DNA of 42,549 nucleotides from Bacteroidota bacterium (GTDB lineage Bacteria > Bacteroidota > Ignavibacteria > UBA10030), in assembly GCA_015661185.1 (NCBI GenBank), contig JACVXU010000027.1, positions 1-42,549 of the forward strand. Reading direction: 5' to 3'. How positions within the stretch are numbered: position 1 is the stretch's first letter; every line of letters begins with the position of its first letter. Under the pieces are notes generated by a model. The model ran no database searches. It was not told the origin of the DNA and was given only the letters and a program-made list of their open reading frames with translations. Of this stretch, positions 33,231-41,152 are shown piece by piece. The translations under genes were made by a program, and so were the position numbers.

Positions 33231-33953
33231 TCAGGCCCCCGATAGATTGGCCAGGTCGGATGGTCTCAGGCGTCCCTCGTACAGGGCCTTGCCGACGACG
33301 GCACCCGAGCATCCGGCAACCTCAAGGTCCTGGATGTCGGACAGTTGCGAAATGCCGCCGGATGCAATGATGTGCAGGGAGGGGAATTCCTTCTTTAGCG
33401 TGGTGTACAGCTCCGGATTGGGGCCAGCCAGCATCCCATCACGATCGATATCGGTGCAGAGAAAATGAGTCGCACCGAAGCGGGCCATTGAATCGATGAA
33501 GGTAGAAGGGGTCAGGTTTGCCCGCTGAAGCCATCCTGAATGTGCCACGGCTCCTTTTCGTACATCGACGGCGATGACAAATCGTTCACTCCGAAACTCG
33601 CTCAGCCAGTCTTGCACAACGTGCGGCGATTTGACGGCGACGCTGCCGACAACCACCCGGGTTGCACCGGCGATGAATAGATATGAGATATCCTCGCGGG
33701 TCCTGATGCCGCCTCCGACATGGGCGTTAATTCCCGGAATGCGAAGGATCGCTTCTATTGACTGCCGGTTCACAATCCGCCCTTCTTTGGCCCCTTCAAG
33801 ATCGACGATATGAAGGAATGACAATCCCTCGTCGAGGAACGATCGGGCAACATCGACAGGCGATTCGGAATACACCTTCTGCTCGGCAAAATCGCCTTGC
33901 CTCAGACGGATGCACTTTCCTTGAAAGATATCTATAGCCGGATAGATCAGCAT
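33231..33953 (-). CDS. hisA: ProFAR isomerase (1-(5-phosphoribosyl)-5-[(5-phosphoribosylamino)methylideneamino]imidazole-4-carboxamide isomerase)
   Basis: A 240-aa (beta/alpha)8 barrel that opens the ribose ring of ProFAR to PRFAR. The catalytic Asp8 ([14 protein letters not shown]) and the second Asp ([15 protein letters not shown]), with the phosphate loops [10 protein letters not shown] and [11 protein letters not shown], are all conserved. It overlaps the hisH stop by 7 nt and precedes hisF by 7 nt, giving the classic hisH-A-F order. Nothing unusual. Confidence 0.97.
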   Translation of the reverse strand: MLIYPAIDIFQGKCIRLRQGDFAEQKVYSESPVDVARSFLDEGLSFLHIVDLEGAKEGRIVNRQSIEAILRIPGINAHVGGGIRTREDISYLFIAGATRVVVGSVAVKSPHVVQDWLSEFRSERFVIAVDVRKGAVAHSGWLQRANLTPSTFIDSMARFGATHFLCTDIDRDGMLAGPNPELYTTLKKEFPSLHIIASGGISQLSDIQDLEVAGCSGAVVGKALYEGRLRPSDLANLSGA

Positions 33954-34534
33954 AATTCCACGAAATTCCTTAAAAGGTGAAGTCCGGCGTTCCCCGATTT
34001 TTCCGCGTGAAATTGCACGCCGTAGAAGTTCTCATGCTGGACGGCCGATGAGAATTGCTGCCCGTATTCCGTCGCTCCGATTGTGTCAGGAACGAGCGGC
34101 GCACCGAACGAGTGAACGAAGTAAAAAAACTCGCCATCCCGAATTCCCTCGAACAGAGCGCTCTGTGCCTTGAGGTTCACGCGGTTCCAGCCCATGTGTG
34201 GTACTTTCAGCTTCGTATCGTCGAATCGCGCCACGCGTCCCGGAACAATTCCCAGGCATGCCGTATCCCGCTCATCCGAATGTTCAAAGAGTATCTGCAT
34301 GCCAATGCAGATGCCGAGAAATGGGACGCGAACCGTCGTGAGCCATTGAAGCAATCCAACGCGGTCCAGTGATTCGATGGCACTGCGTGCCTCGCCAACG
34401 CCGGGCAGAATCAATTTGTCCGCCCGCTGAAGTTCGTTGACATCCTGCGAAACGAAGAACGGCTTTCCGAGTCGTTCCAGGGCATTGCCCAGTGATCGGA
34501 TATTACCGGCTCCATAATCAATAATGCCGATCAC
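33947..34534 (-). CDS. hisH: Imidazole glycerol phosphate synthase, glutaminase subunit
   Basis: A 195-aa class I glutamine amidotransferase feeding ammonia to HisF. The catalytic Cys76 sits in FLGICIGMQ, and the His-Glu pair in GVQFHAEKSG, where most homologues read FHPEKSG. The oxyanion loop PGVGEARSA differs slightly from the usual PGVGAF. The start is GTG at 34534, and its GTGA overlaps the hisB stop. It is a complete enzyme with small active-site-adjacent substitutions that should not abolish activity. Confidence 0.95.
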   Translation of the reverse strand: MIGIIDYGAGNIRSLGNALERLGKPFFVSQDVNELQRADKLILPGVGEARSAIESLDRVGLLQWLTTVRVPFLGICIGMQILFEHSDERDTACLGIVPGRVARFDDTKLKVPHMGWNRVNLKAQSALFEGIRDGEFFYFVHSFGAPLVPDTIGATEYGQQFSSAVQHENFYGVQFHAEKSGNAGLHLLRNFVELC

Positions 34535-35622
34535 AGCGTCCCTTTCGTCGATGGAAGCGTTGCGGGTGATCGCTGGTCGATGGCAACAGCTTGTTTCAGC
34601 GCCCGTGCGACAGACTTGAATATCGCTTCGATCTTGTGGTGATCGTTTCGGCCCTGTACCGTGATGTGCAGATTGGCGCGAAGTCCGTCTGCAAGTGCCC
34701 GGAAAAAGTCCTCCACGAGTTCCGTCGGAAACTCTCCAACCTTCTCACGCTCGAACGTACCGTTGAAAACAAAGTACGGCCGGTCGCTGAGGTCAAGAGC
34801 AACCTGTGCTGACGACTCGTCCATCGGGAGAAGAAAACCGTATCGTTCAATCCCGCGTTTGTCGCCAAGTGCCCGTCGAACCGTCTCTCCGATTGCCAAT
34901 CCCGTATCCTCCACCGAATGGTGCTCATCGACGTGCACATCTCCCCTGGTGTTCACCGCAATGTCAATCAATGAATGCTTGGACAATTGAGCGAGCATAT
35001 GATCGAAGAAACCGATGCCCGTATTGATTGTGTACGTGCCCGTCCCGTCGAGCCTGACGTCGACCGAGATCAATGTCTCAGCTGTGCTTCGCTCCCCGTG
35101 AGCCGAACGGCCACTCCGAACGATGAAACGGCACGCTTCCAGGAAACTTGTCGTCACGAAATCAGCATCACTCTGATGGTCTGAAGCGAGCCGGACCGTC
35201 TTGCAGCCGATGTTTTTTCCGAACTGAACATCGGTTTCCCGATCTCCAATCATGAATGTGCGGCTGAGATCGGGCTGATGGTCTTTCAGGTATTCATTGA
35301 CGAGCCCGGTTCCGGGCTTGCGGCAGTCGCACCGATCTGCCGGAGTGTGGGGACAAATGAAGATGCGCGAGAACTCAATGCCTTCCCCAAGCAAAATCCT
35401 CAGGAGCTTCTTCTGTGGCTGTTCGAATGATGAGAGAGGATGGCGGTCGGTTCCGAGCGAATCCTGGTTTGTGACCATCACCAGCTCGAACCCGCGGTCG
35501 CGGAGGAGGCGCAATCCTTCGATGATGCCGGGAATCAGCTCGAGCTTTTCCAGTGAATCGATCTGTTCATCAGGCGGTTCGACGACAATCGTTCCGTCGC
35601 GGTCGAGAAAAACCACATTCAT
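34531..35622 (-). CDS. hisB: Bifunctional histidinol-phosphatase / imidazoleglycerol-phosphate dehydratase
   Basis: A 363-aa fusion covering steps 6 and 8. The N-terminal HAD phosphatase (1-165) has the nucleophile motif FLDRDGTIV, TNQDSLGT and the zinc site CPHTPADRCDCRKPGTG. The C-terminal IGPD half (about 175-363) has FFDHMLAQLSKHSL, DEHHSVEDTG and NDHHKIEAIFKS, which supply the manganese ligands. This is the E. coli-type fusion, which occurs in only part of bacterial diversity. The ATG overlaps the hisC stop (ATGA). Confidence 0.97.
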   Translation of the reverse strand: MNVVFLDRDGTIVVEPPDEQIDSLEKLELIPGIIEGLRLLRDRGFELVMVTNQDSLGTDRHPLSSFEQPQKKLLRILLGEGIEFSRIFICPHTPADRCDCRKPGTGLVNEYLKDHQPDLSRTFMIGDRETDVQFGKNIGCKTVRLASDHQSDADFVTTSFLEACRFIVRSGRSAHGERSTAETLISVDVRLDGTGTYTINTGIGFFDHMLAQLSKHSLIDIAVNTRGDVHVDEHHSVEDTGLAIGETVRRALGDKRGIERYGFLLPMDESSAQVALDLSDRPYFVFNGTFEREKVGEFPTELVEDFFRALADGLRANLHITVQGRNDHHKIEAIFKSVARALKQAVAIDQRSPATLPSTKGTL

Positions 35623-36668
35623 TTGTCAAACTCCTTTAGTGCCGTGAGCAGAGTGTCGTTTTGGCCGGGTGTCCCCACTGAGATGCGGATGCAGTTGGCC
35701 AGCTTTGGCTCGGAGCTCCGGTCGCGCACGATAACGCCGCGTTGAGCCAATCGCTGATGCAGCGCGCGTGCGTCGGTGACATGAACAAGTAGGAAATTCG
35801 CGTCAGATGGGAAGACTCTCTGCACACATGCGACCCGTTCAAGCTCCCTGAAAAGACGCTTTCGCTCGGCAATGGTCGAAGCGACGCTTTGTTGCACATG
35901 ATCTGCCCGTTCCAACGCCTTGAGCGCTTCCATGCTCGTCAGAGCGTTGATGTTATAAGGGGCTTTGGCTTTCATCAGGTAGGAAACGATCAGCGGATGA
36001 GCGAGAGCATACCCGAGCCGGATCGCAGCCAGTCCCCAGGCTTTGGACAACGTTCGCAGAACGACGAGATTGGGAAACTGACTGAGAGCGCCAATCAGCG
36101 ACTCGGTCTGGGCGAAATCGACGTACGCTTCATCGACGACAACAATCGCCTGCGTTACCGCGCACAGATCGAGGATATCCTGGCGTCGTAGCAGGTTACC
36201 CGTCGGATTGTTGGGGGAGCAGCAGAAAATCAACTTTGTGTTTGCATCGGACGTTCGCTGTACATCGTCAGGATCAATCTGAAATTCATCAGTCAGGAGG
36301 GAGGAGTTCACGGTGATATCGTTCACATCAGCCGCCACCCGGTACACGCCGTACGTCGGTTCCAGTATCACAACGGAGTCCAACCGGGGCTCGCAAAAGA
36401 TACGAATGAGCAGGTCGATGACTTCGTCCGATCCGACGCCGACAAAGATGTTCTCGGGCTGAACATTGTGGAGCTGCGCTATCCTGGACCGAAGCTGTTT
36501 TTGCGACGGGTCAGGATAGCGATTCAATTCCAGTCCGTCGAACATGACGGCGCTTCCGAAGGCGTTCTCATTTGCATCGAGGAGGATTCCAGAGGTGTAA
36601 TCCTGTCGAGCACTTCGGTACGGCTTCAGTCTGCGAATATTAGGGCGTATAAGGGCTTCGATGTCCAT
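35619..36668 (-). CDS. hisC: Histidinol-phosphate aminotransferase
   Basis: A 349-aa PLP-dependent class I/II aminotransferase converting imidazole acetol phosphate to histidinol phosphate. The Schiff-base Lys209 lies in LRTLSKAWGLAAIRLGYA. NENAFGS, PNNPTG and VVVDEAYVDF are the other cofactor and substrate contacts. Its stop overlaps the hisB start by 4 nt, and it lies 11 nt downstream of hisD. Length is normal. Confidence 0.97.
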   Translation of the reverse strand: MDIEALIRPNIRRLKPYRSARQDYTSGILLDANENAFGSAVMFDGLELNRYPDPSQKQLRSRIAQLHNVQPENIFVGVGSDEVIDLLIRIFCEPRLDSVVILEPTYGVYRVAADVNDITVNSSLLTDEFQIDPDDVQRTSDANTKLIFCCSPNNPTGNLLRRQDILDLCAVTQAIVVVDEAYVDFAQTESLIGALSQFPNLVVLRTLSKAWGLAAIRLGYALAHPLIVSYLMKAKAPYNINALTSMEALKALERADHVQQSVASTIAERKRLFRELERVACVQRVFPSDANFLLVHVTDARALHQRLAQRGVIVRDRSSEPKLANCIRISVGTPGQNDTLLTALKEFDK

Positions 36669-36679
36669 GGTGAGCGTGT

Positions 36680-37969
36680 TCAGCTTTCAAATCGAATCGT
36701 TACTGCGCGGGCGTGCGCCTCAAGTCTTTCGACTCCGGCCAGTGTCGTCAATGCCGGTGCGAGCCTCTTCAATCCGTCGCGGGTAATGCTCTGGAACGTG
36801 ATCGATCTTTGGAAACTTTCCAGCGACACGCCACTGAACCAGCGCGCTGTCCCTCCCGTCGGCAGCGTATGGTTGGTCCCCGAAGCGTAATCGCCGGCCG
36901 TGACCGGGGCAAACGATCCAAGAAAGACCGAGCCGGCATTCTGAATCAGCGGGAGGATGCTTTCGGGCTGACGGATGTTGATCAGGAGATGCTCCGGCGC
37001 ATAGATGTTGGAAAACGCTGCTGCTTCCTGCATGGAGCCAACAATCATCGCGAAGCTGCTTTCGAGTGATTTTGATGCAATCGTATTGCGAGGCAGAGAC
37101 TGCAGTTGTTTGGAGAGCTGTTCCAGCGCCGCTGTTGCCAGAGACTCGCTCGTGGTAACAAGGACAACCTGAGATGTGGAGTCATGCTCTGCCTGCGAGA
37201 GAAGATCGGCCGCAACAATTCGTGGGTCAGCACTCTCGTCTGCTATGATGAGCAACTCGGAAGGTCCCGCGAGCAAGTCGATTGAAGCACCGTCAGGATC
37301 TGATGAAACAAAGCGTTTCGCTTCGGTGACGTATTGATTTCCGGGTCCAAAAATCTTATCGACCTTTGGAACCGACCCTGTTCCATATGCCATCGCGGCA
37401 ATTGCCTGAGCGCCTCCTACCTTGTACATCTCCCGGATTCCGATATGCGCAGCGGCTGCAAGGACGACGGGATCAGGAACTCCATTTGATTTCGGTGGTG
37501 AACAGAGGACGATACGCGGACAACCCGCAAGCAGGGCCGGAATGCCGAGCATGAGCACCGTTGACGGCAGCGGAGCGGATCCTGCCGGAACGTACAGTCC
37601 AACAATCTCGATCGCCCGTTGTTCGCGCCAGCAAAGGACGCCAGGCTCAGTTTCGATCCTGCCTTCCTTCTTCGACTGGGCAGAGTGAAACGTCCGGATG
37701 TTGCGGGAAGCGTGGTCGATCGCTGCAAGAACTTTGGCAGGAACAGCTGCACGAGCAGTTTCAATCTCTCCGGGACTCACATTCACATCAGATACTTTGG
37801 CTGAATCGAATCGCTTGCTGTATTCCCTAAGCGCAACATCTCCGCGTCGCTTTACATCAAGGCAGATGCATTCGACAGCGTTCTTCGCGGACCTGTCCTC
37901 GGTCCATGGACGCACGCACAAGGCGCGTTGTTGTTCAGGTGTCAGCTGTCTGGATTGATAGATCTTCAT
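36680..37969 (-). CDS. hisD: Histidinol dehydrogenase
   Basis: A 429-aa zinc enzyme carrying out the last two oxidations, histidinol to histidine, with NAD. Signature regions include VGGAQAIAAMAYGTGSVPKVDKIFGPGN, DLLAGPSELLIIADE, LLSQAEHDSTSQ (zinc ligand region), YAPEHLLI and ASGTNHTLPTGG, with the catalytic acid/base His residues. The ATG overlaps the hisG stop (ATGA), which supports tight coupling with the first enzyme of the pathway. Confidence 0.97.
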   Translation of the reverse strand: MKIYQSRQLTPEQQRALCVRPWTEDRSAKNAVECICLDVKRRGDVALREYSKRFDSAKVSDVNVSPGEIETARAAVPAKVLAAIDHASRNIRTFHSAQSKKEGRIETEPGVLCWREQRAIEIVGLYVPAGSAPLPSTVLMLGIPALLAGCPRIVLCSPPKSNGVPDPVVLAAAAHIGIREMYKVGGAQAIAAMAYGTGSVPKVDKIFGPGNQYVTEAKRFVSSDPDGASIDLLAGPSELLIIADESADPRIVAADLLSQAEHDSTSQVVLVTTSESLATAALEQLSKQLQSLPRNTIASKSLESSFAMIVGSMQEAAAFSNIYAPEHLLINIRQPESILPLIQNAGSVFLGSFAPVTAGDYASGTNHTLPTGGTARWFSGVSLESFQRSITFQSITRDGLKRLAPALTTLAGVERLEAHARAVTIRFES

Positions 37970-38841
37970 GTGATGATTGTCTCAATTGGTACGACGATAA
38001 TGTCGCTTGCGCCCGCCTTCTTGAGCCTTTCCATCACATCCCAGAACACGTCCTCAGCGACGACGGAGTGCAACGCCACCATCCCTTCTTCGGCCAGGGG
38101 GACAACCGTGGGGCTTTTCAAGCTTGGGATTATGCGTTTAAGACGCGGGACCGCCGTCAAGGGAGCATTCATCATCATATAGCGCTTACCGCGGGCCTGC
38201 AAACTTCCGGAGATGCGAATCGCGAGCCGCTCGATAAGCAATTTCTTGGCAGATTTTTTCAGAGTCTGCCGATTAGCGATGAGCACGGCTTCAGACGAGA
38301 GCACGACGTGCAGAGGGCGCAGCCCGTTCACGCGCGAGGTGGTGCCTGTCGATACAATATCACAGATTGCGTCTGCAACATCGAGCGTCGGGGCAAGCTC
38401 GACGGATCCGCTCAACTCGATCACCTCTGCCTTCAGCCGGCGGGCCCGAAGGAATTGCTTCAGGGTTGATGGATATGTTGTGGCGATTCGCTTTCGGTTG
38501 AGCTGGCTCACGGACCTGATCGTTGACCGCTGCGGGACGCTGATGGTGAGGCGGCAGTGGCCGTAGCCGAGCTTTGTGACTATTTCGACCTGTGCCCGTT
38601 TCTCGCGAACGATATTTTCGCCCACAATGCCGAGATCTGCAACGGCGTCCTGAACGTACTCGGGGATGTCGTCGTCGCGCAGGGCAAGGACATCGAGGTC
38701 AAAATTCCGGCACGGAGAGTACAGGCTCTGTTTCTGAAATTCGAATTCCAATCCGCACGCACGGAGCAGGGAAATGGAATCCTCCGTGAGGCGTCCGCTT
38801 TTCTGTATTGCGATCTTGAGTCGACCGTTGTTGGCAATCAT
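37966..38841 (-). CDS. hisG: ATP phosphoribosyltransferase, long form
   Basis: A 291-aa enzyme of the first, committed step (ATP + PRPP to phosphoribosyl-ATP). It is the long form. The periplasmic-binding-protein-like catalytic region includes IAIQKSGRLTEDSISLLRACG and DAICDIVSTGTTSRVNGLRPL. A C-terminal ACT-like regulatory domain (about 215-291) is normally responsible for histidine feedback inhibition, so no HisZ is needed. A palindrome abuts its start codon and overlaps its AAGG Shine-Dalgarno. It lies 35 nt downstream of the TrpR-like regulator. Confidence 0.97.
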   Translation of the reverse strand: MIANNGRLKIAIQKSGRLTEDSISLLRACGLEFEFQKQSLYSPCRNFDLDVLALRDDDIPEYVQDAVADLGIVGENIVREKRAQVEIVTKLGYGHCRLTISVPQRSTIRSVSQLNRKRIATTYPSTLKQFLRARRLKAEVIELSGSVELAPTLDVADAICDIVSTGTTSRVNGLRPLHVVLSSEAVLIANRQTLKKSAKKLLIERLAIRISGSLQARGKRYMMMNAPLTAVPRLKRIIPSLKSPTVVPLAEEGMVALHSVVAEDVFWDVMERLKKAGASDIIVVPIETIIT

Positions 38842-38842
38842 G

Positions 38843-38858
38843 CTTTACCTTGATAAAG
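38843..38858. promoter_or_regulatory. Operator-like palindrome at the hisG start
   Basis: CTTTACCTTGATAAAG is an imperfect inverted repeat (CTTTA/TAAAG) immediately before the hisG ATG (minus strand) and over its Shine-Dalgarno. It matches the palindrome before the regulator gene at most positions, including the flanking TG and GT. Confidence 0.65.
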
Positions 38859-38876
38859 TGATCTGGGCAAAAAAAA

Positions 38877-39176
38877 TTACTGTGAGTCTTTCAGCACAAC
38901 GAGACGCCGGAGCATCATGATGTATCCGCCCTTTCCCTGCTTGAGCCACTTATGGACACGTGCGATGGTTCGTGAGCTCATGCCGGTTTCCTGTTCGATG
39001 GTGGTGTAGGGGGCTCCCTGCCAGAGCATGCGCGCGACCTTCCAGCGCTCGGCACATTCGCGGATCTCCGTCTCGGTCAAAAGATCGCGGAAAAACTTGC
39101 GGCATTCCTCCAGGTTTTCAAGCCGGGTGATGGCCGCATAGAGATCGTCGATATCTCGTTGCTTTAAGTGTTTCAT
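38877..39176 (-). CDS. TrpR/YerC-family transcriptional regulator, probable histidine-operon repressor
   Basis: A 99-aa all-helical DNA-binding protein of the TrpR superfamily, closest in pattern to YerC/YecD. It has LENLEECRKFFRDLLTETEIRECAERWKVARMLWQG, then a helix-turn-helix at about 55-79 (YTTIEQETGMSSRTIARVHKWL). It lies directly upstream of hisG in the same orientation. Two matching palindromes, one at its own start and one at the hisG start, make it the obvious candidate for an autoregulated histidine-responsive repressor. YerC-like proteins have been predicted as HisR regulators by comparative genomics. Ligand (histidine?) not shown. Confidence 0.85.
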   Translation of the reverse strand: MKHLKQRDIDDLYAAITRLENLEECRKFFRDLLTETEIRECAERWKVARMLWQGAPYTTIEQETGMSSRTIARVHKWLKQGKGGYIMMLRRLVVLKDSQ

Positions 39177-39177
39177 G

Positions 39178-39193
39178 CTTTACTTAGGTAAAG
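39178..39193. promoter_or_regulatory. Operator-like palindrome at the regulator start
   Basis: CTTTACTTAGGTAAAG is a perfect 6-bp inverted repeat with a 4-nt centre, between the -10 hexamer and the ATG of the TrpR-like gene. Binding here would block the transcription start. It is nearly identical to the site at 38843. Confidence 0.7.
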
Positions 39194-39220
39194 TATACTC
39201 AATCGTCGCGAAAGATGCAA
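39192..39220 (-). promoter_or_regulatory. Sigma-70-type promoter of the his operon
   Basis: On the minus strand TTGCAT (39220-39215), a 17-nt spacer and TATACT (39197-39192) form a near-consensus promoter. The -10 touches the operator palindrome. The expected start point is only about 8-10 nt from the ATG, so the mRNA would be almost leaderless. Confidence 0.65.
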
Positions 39221-39243
39221 GAGGTCGTAGGAAGAAATTTCAC

Positions 39244-39272
39244 TTGTCAATCAGGGCCATTTTCTCTACCTT
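39244..39272 (+). promoter_or_regulatory. Possible promoter of the threonine/serine dehydratase gene
   Basis: TTGTCA (39244-39249) and TACCTT (39267-39272) lie 17 nt apart. The -10 ends 9 nt before the ATG and no Shine-Dalgarno is present, again suggesting a near-leaderless transcript. Confidence 0.4.
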
Positions 39273-39281
39273 TTTCAGCAC

Positions 39282-40229
39282 ATGATAACATTTCACGATA
39301 TCGAGGACGCTTACAGGATTGTGAAGCCGGTGGTTCACAAAACGCCGCTGCTTGGGTCCCGCACGCTCGATGAGCGGGTAGGAAACGAGGTCCTCTTTAA
39401 AGCAGAAAACCTGCAAAGGATCGGCGCCTTCAAGATCCGGGGCGCGTATTACAAGATTGCGTCGCTGTCGGAGGAAGAACGGAAACGGGGAATTGTCGCA
39501 CACTCGTCCGGCAACCATGCCCAGGGTGTCGCCCTTGCAGCAAAGCTGCTCGGCACGAAAGCCGTAGTCGTCATGCCGAAAAGTTCTCCGCCGAATAAAG
39601 TTGCCGGCACACAGGGATACGGCGCGGAAGTCGTGTTCTGCGAAGATTCATCCGACGACCGGGAACGGGTAGCAAAAGAACTGCAAGAGCGTCATGGATA
39701 TGTGCCTGTTCCTCCATTCGATGACGACAAGATCATTGCCGGGCAGGGAACCGCGACCGTGGAGATTGCACAGGATATTCGTGAACTCGACTATCTCTTT
39801 GTTCCTGTCGGCGGCGGCGGCCTCATTGCGGGAAATGCGGTGGCGGCAAAACACCTGTTCCCAAACATCAAAGTCATCGGGGTCGAGACGGAGCCGGCGA
39901 ACGATTGCCAGCAGTCGTTCCGGAAGAAGGAGATCGTGCGAATCAACCCGCCGAACACCATCGCTGATGGCATGCGCACGCAAGCTGTGGGGAAGAGAAA
40001 CTTCGAGATTATTCTGCAATATGTGGACGATATGATCACGGTGACTGATGACCAGGTGATTGAGATGATGCGGTTTTTTCTGGAGCGGATGAAGATTGTG
40101 GTCGAGCCAACGGGGGCCGTGGCGCCTGCGGCCATCTATCACAATGTGCTCGGCCTCTCAGGCAAGAAACTCTGTGCCATCATCAGCGGGGGAAACGTAG
40201 ACCCGGCGCTCCTGAAAAAGATTCTGTAA
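39282..40229 (+). CDS. Threonine/serine dehydratase (PLP fold type II)
   Basis: A 315-aa PLP enzyme that deaminates threonine to 2-oxobutyrate and/or serine to pyruvate. It is single-domain, with no C-terminal ACT regulatory region, so it resembles catabolic threonine ammonia-lyase (TdcB) or serine racemase rather than biosynthetic IlvA. The PLP lysine is Lys51 (GAFKIRGAYYK), with the substrate loop SSGNHAQG and the phosphate-binding loop VGGGGLIAG. It is divergent from the his regulator, with a 105-nt shared region. The ATG lacks a Shine-Dalgarno. Substrate preference is not decided by sequence. Its aminoacrylate product would be a natural target for Rid proteins. Confidence 0.92.
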   Translation: MITFHDIEDAYRIVKPVVHKTPLLGSRTLDERVGNEVLFKAENLQRIGAFKIRGAYYKIASLSEEERKRGIVAHSSGNHAQGVALAAKLLGTKAVVVMPKSSPPNKVAGTQGYGAEVVFCEDSSDDRERVAKELQERHGYVPVPPFDDDKIIAGQGTATVEIAQDIRELDYLFVPVGGGGLIAGNAVAAKHLFPNIKVIGVETEPANDCQQSFRKKEIVRINPPNTIADGMRTQAVGKRNFEIILQYVDDMITVTDDQVIEMMRFFLERMKIVVEPTGAVAPAAIYHNVLGLSGKKLCAIISGGNVDPALLKKIL

Positions 40230-40259
40230 CATGGGCAATCATGAATCGGTTGTGAGGAC

Positions 40260-40288
40260 TTGCCGCTCAAAGAATTCCTTTATATCAT
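40260..40288 (+). promoter_or_regulatory. Possible promoter of etfBA
   Basis: TTGCCG (40260-40265), a 17-nt spacer and TATCAT (40283-40288) lie about 58 nt before the etfB ATG. The -10 is a 5/6 match and the -35 a 4/6 match. Confidence 0.45.
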
Positions 40289-40346
40289 AGACCTCGCCGT
40301 TCAGGGGTAAACACCGTTCAACCATATTCACACTATTACGCTTCCT

Positions 40347-41093
40347 ATGAAACTCGCAGTCTGCATCAATCACGTTCCTGACACCGCAACGAAGATCAAC
40401 ATCGCGGCCGATGGAAAAGCCATCGACAGAACGGGCGTCACATACATCATAGGTCCCTATGACGAGTTCGCCCTTGAAGAATGCCTTCGGCTGAAAGAGA
40501 AAAATGGTGGCGACGTCACCGCCATTTCTCTCGGTGGAGACACCCACAAGGAGACACTTCGGAAAGCGCTTGCCATGGGAGCCGACAAGGCTGTCCTTCT
40601 GAAGGATGACAGCGCGCGCGACTCTTTTGCTGTGGCGCGGGCCCTCGCCGACTATCTCAAAGAAATTTCTCCCGACGTGGTGTTCTTCGGGAAACAATCA
40701 GTCGACTATGACGACGGAGCCGTCGGCGTGATGGTGGCGGAGATGCTTGGTCTGCCGTCGGTCAGCGTTTGTGTGAAACTCGAGATCGCCAACGGCAAGG
40801 CGACGGCAGAGAGAGAGATCGAAGGAGGACGTGAGGTTGTCGAGACGACGCTGCCGGCAGTGTTTACAGCACAAAAGGGGTTGAACGAGCCCCGCTATCC
40901 TTCGCTAAAAGGAATCATGGGGGCGAAAAGCAAGCCGATCGAAGAACGTCCGGCTTCTATTGTCGCAGGAAAGACGGAATTGATCAAAATGGAGAAGCCC
41001 CCGGCGAAACCGGGAGGGAAAATCGTCGGCACGGATGCAGGTGCGGTTCCCGAACTGGTGCGGCTGCTCCACGAAGAAGCCAAAGTGATTTGA
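40347..41093 (+). CDS. etfB: Electron transfer flavoprotein, beta subunit
   Basis: A 248-aa adenine-nucleotide-binding fold protein, one half of the ETF heterodimer. It carries AMP (or a second FAD in bifurcating forms) and docks acyl-CoA and other dehydrogenases. It has CINHVPDTATKI at the N-terminus, GPYDEFALEECLRLKE, and the subunit signature VKLEIANGKATAEREIEGGREVVE. GKQSVDYDDGAVGVMVAEMLGLP is the typical nucleotide-site region. No strong Shine-Dalgarno is visible. etfA follows after 59 nt. Confidence 0.96.
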   Translation: MKLAVCINHVPDTATKINIAADGKAIDRTGVTYIIGPYDEFALEECLRLKEKNGGDVTAISLGGDTHKETLRKALAMGADKAVLLKDDSARDSFAVARALADYLKEISPDVVFFGKQSVDYDDGAVGVMVAEMLGLPSVSVCVKLEIANGKATAEREIEGGREVVETTLPAVFTAQKGLNEPRYPSLKGIMGAKSKPIEERPASIVAGKTELIKMEKPPAKPGGKIVGTDAGAVPELVRLLHEEAKVI

Positions 41094-41152
41094 AATTGCC
41101 GATCGGCGATTGGCATTCACCACTCACCAATTAACTTTCTTCTGGTTTCGGC

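Noticed and set aside
31827-39176. Possibility of a missing or inactive step in the his operon
   Set aside because: All eight genes (G, D, C, B, H, A, F, IE) are full length with their catalytic motifs. Substitutions in HisH are minor.
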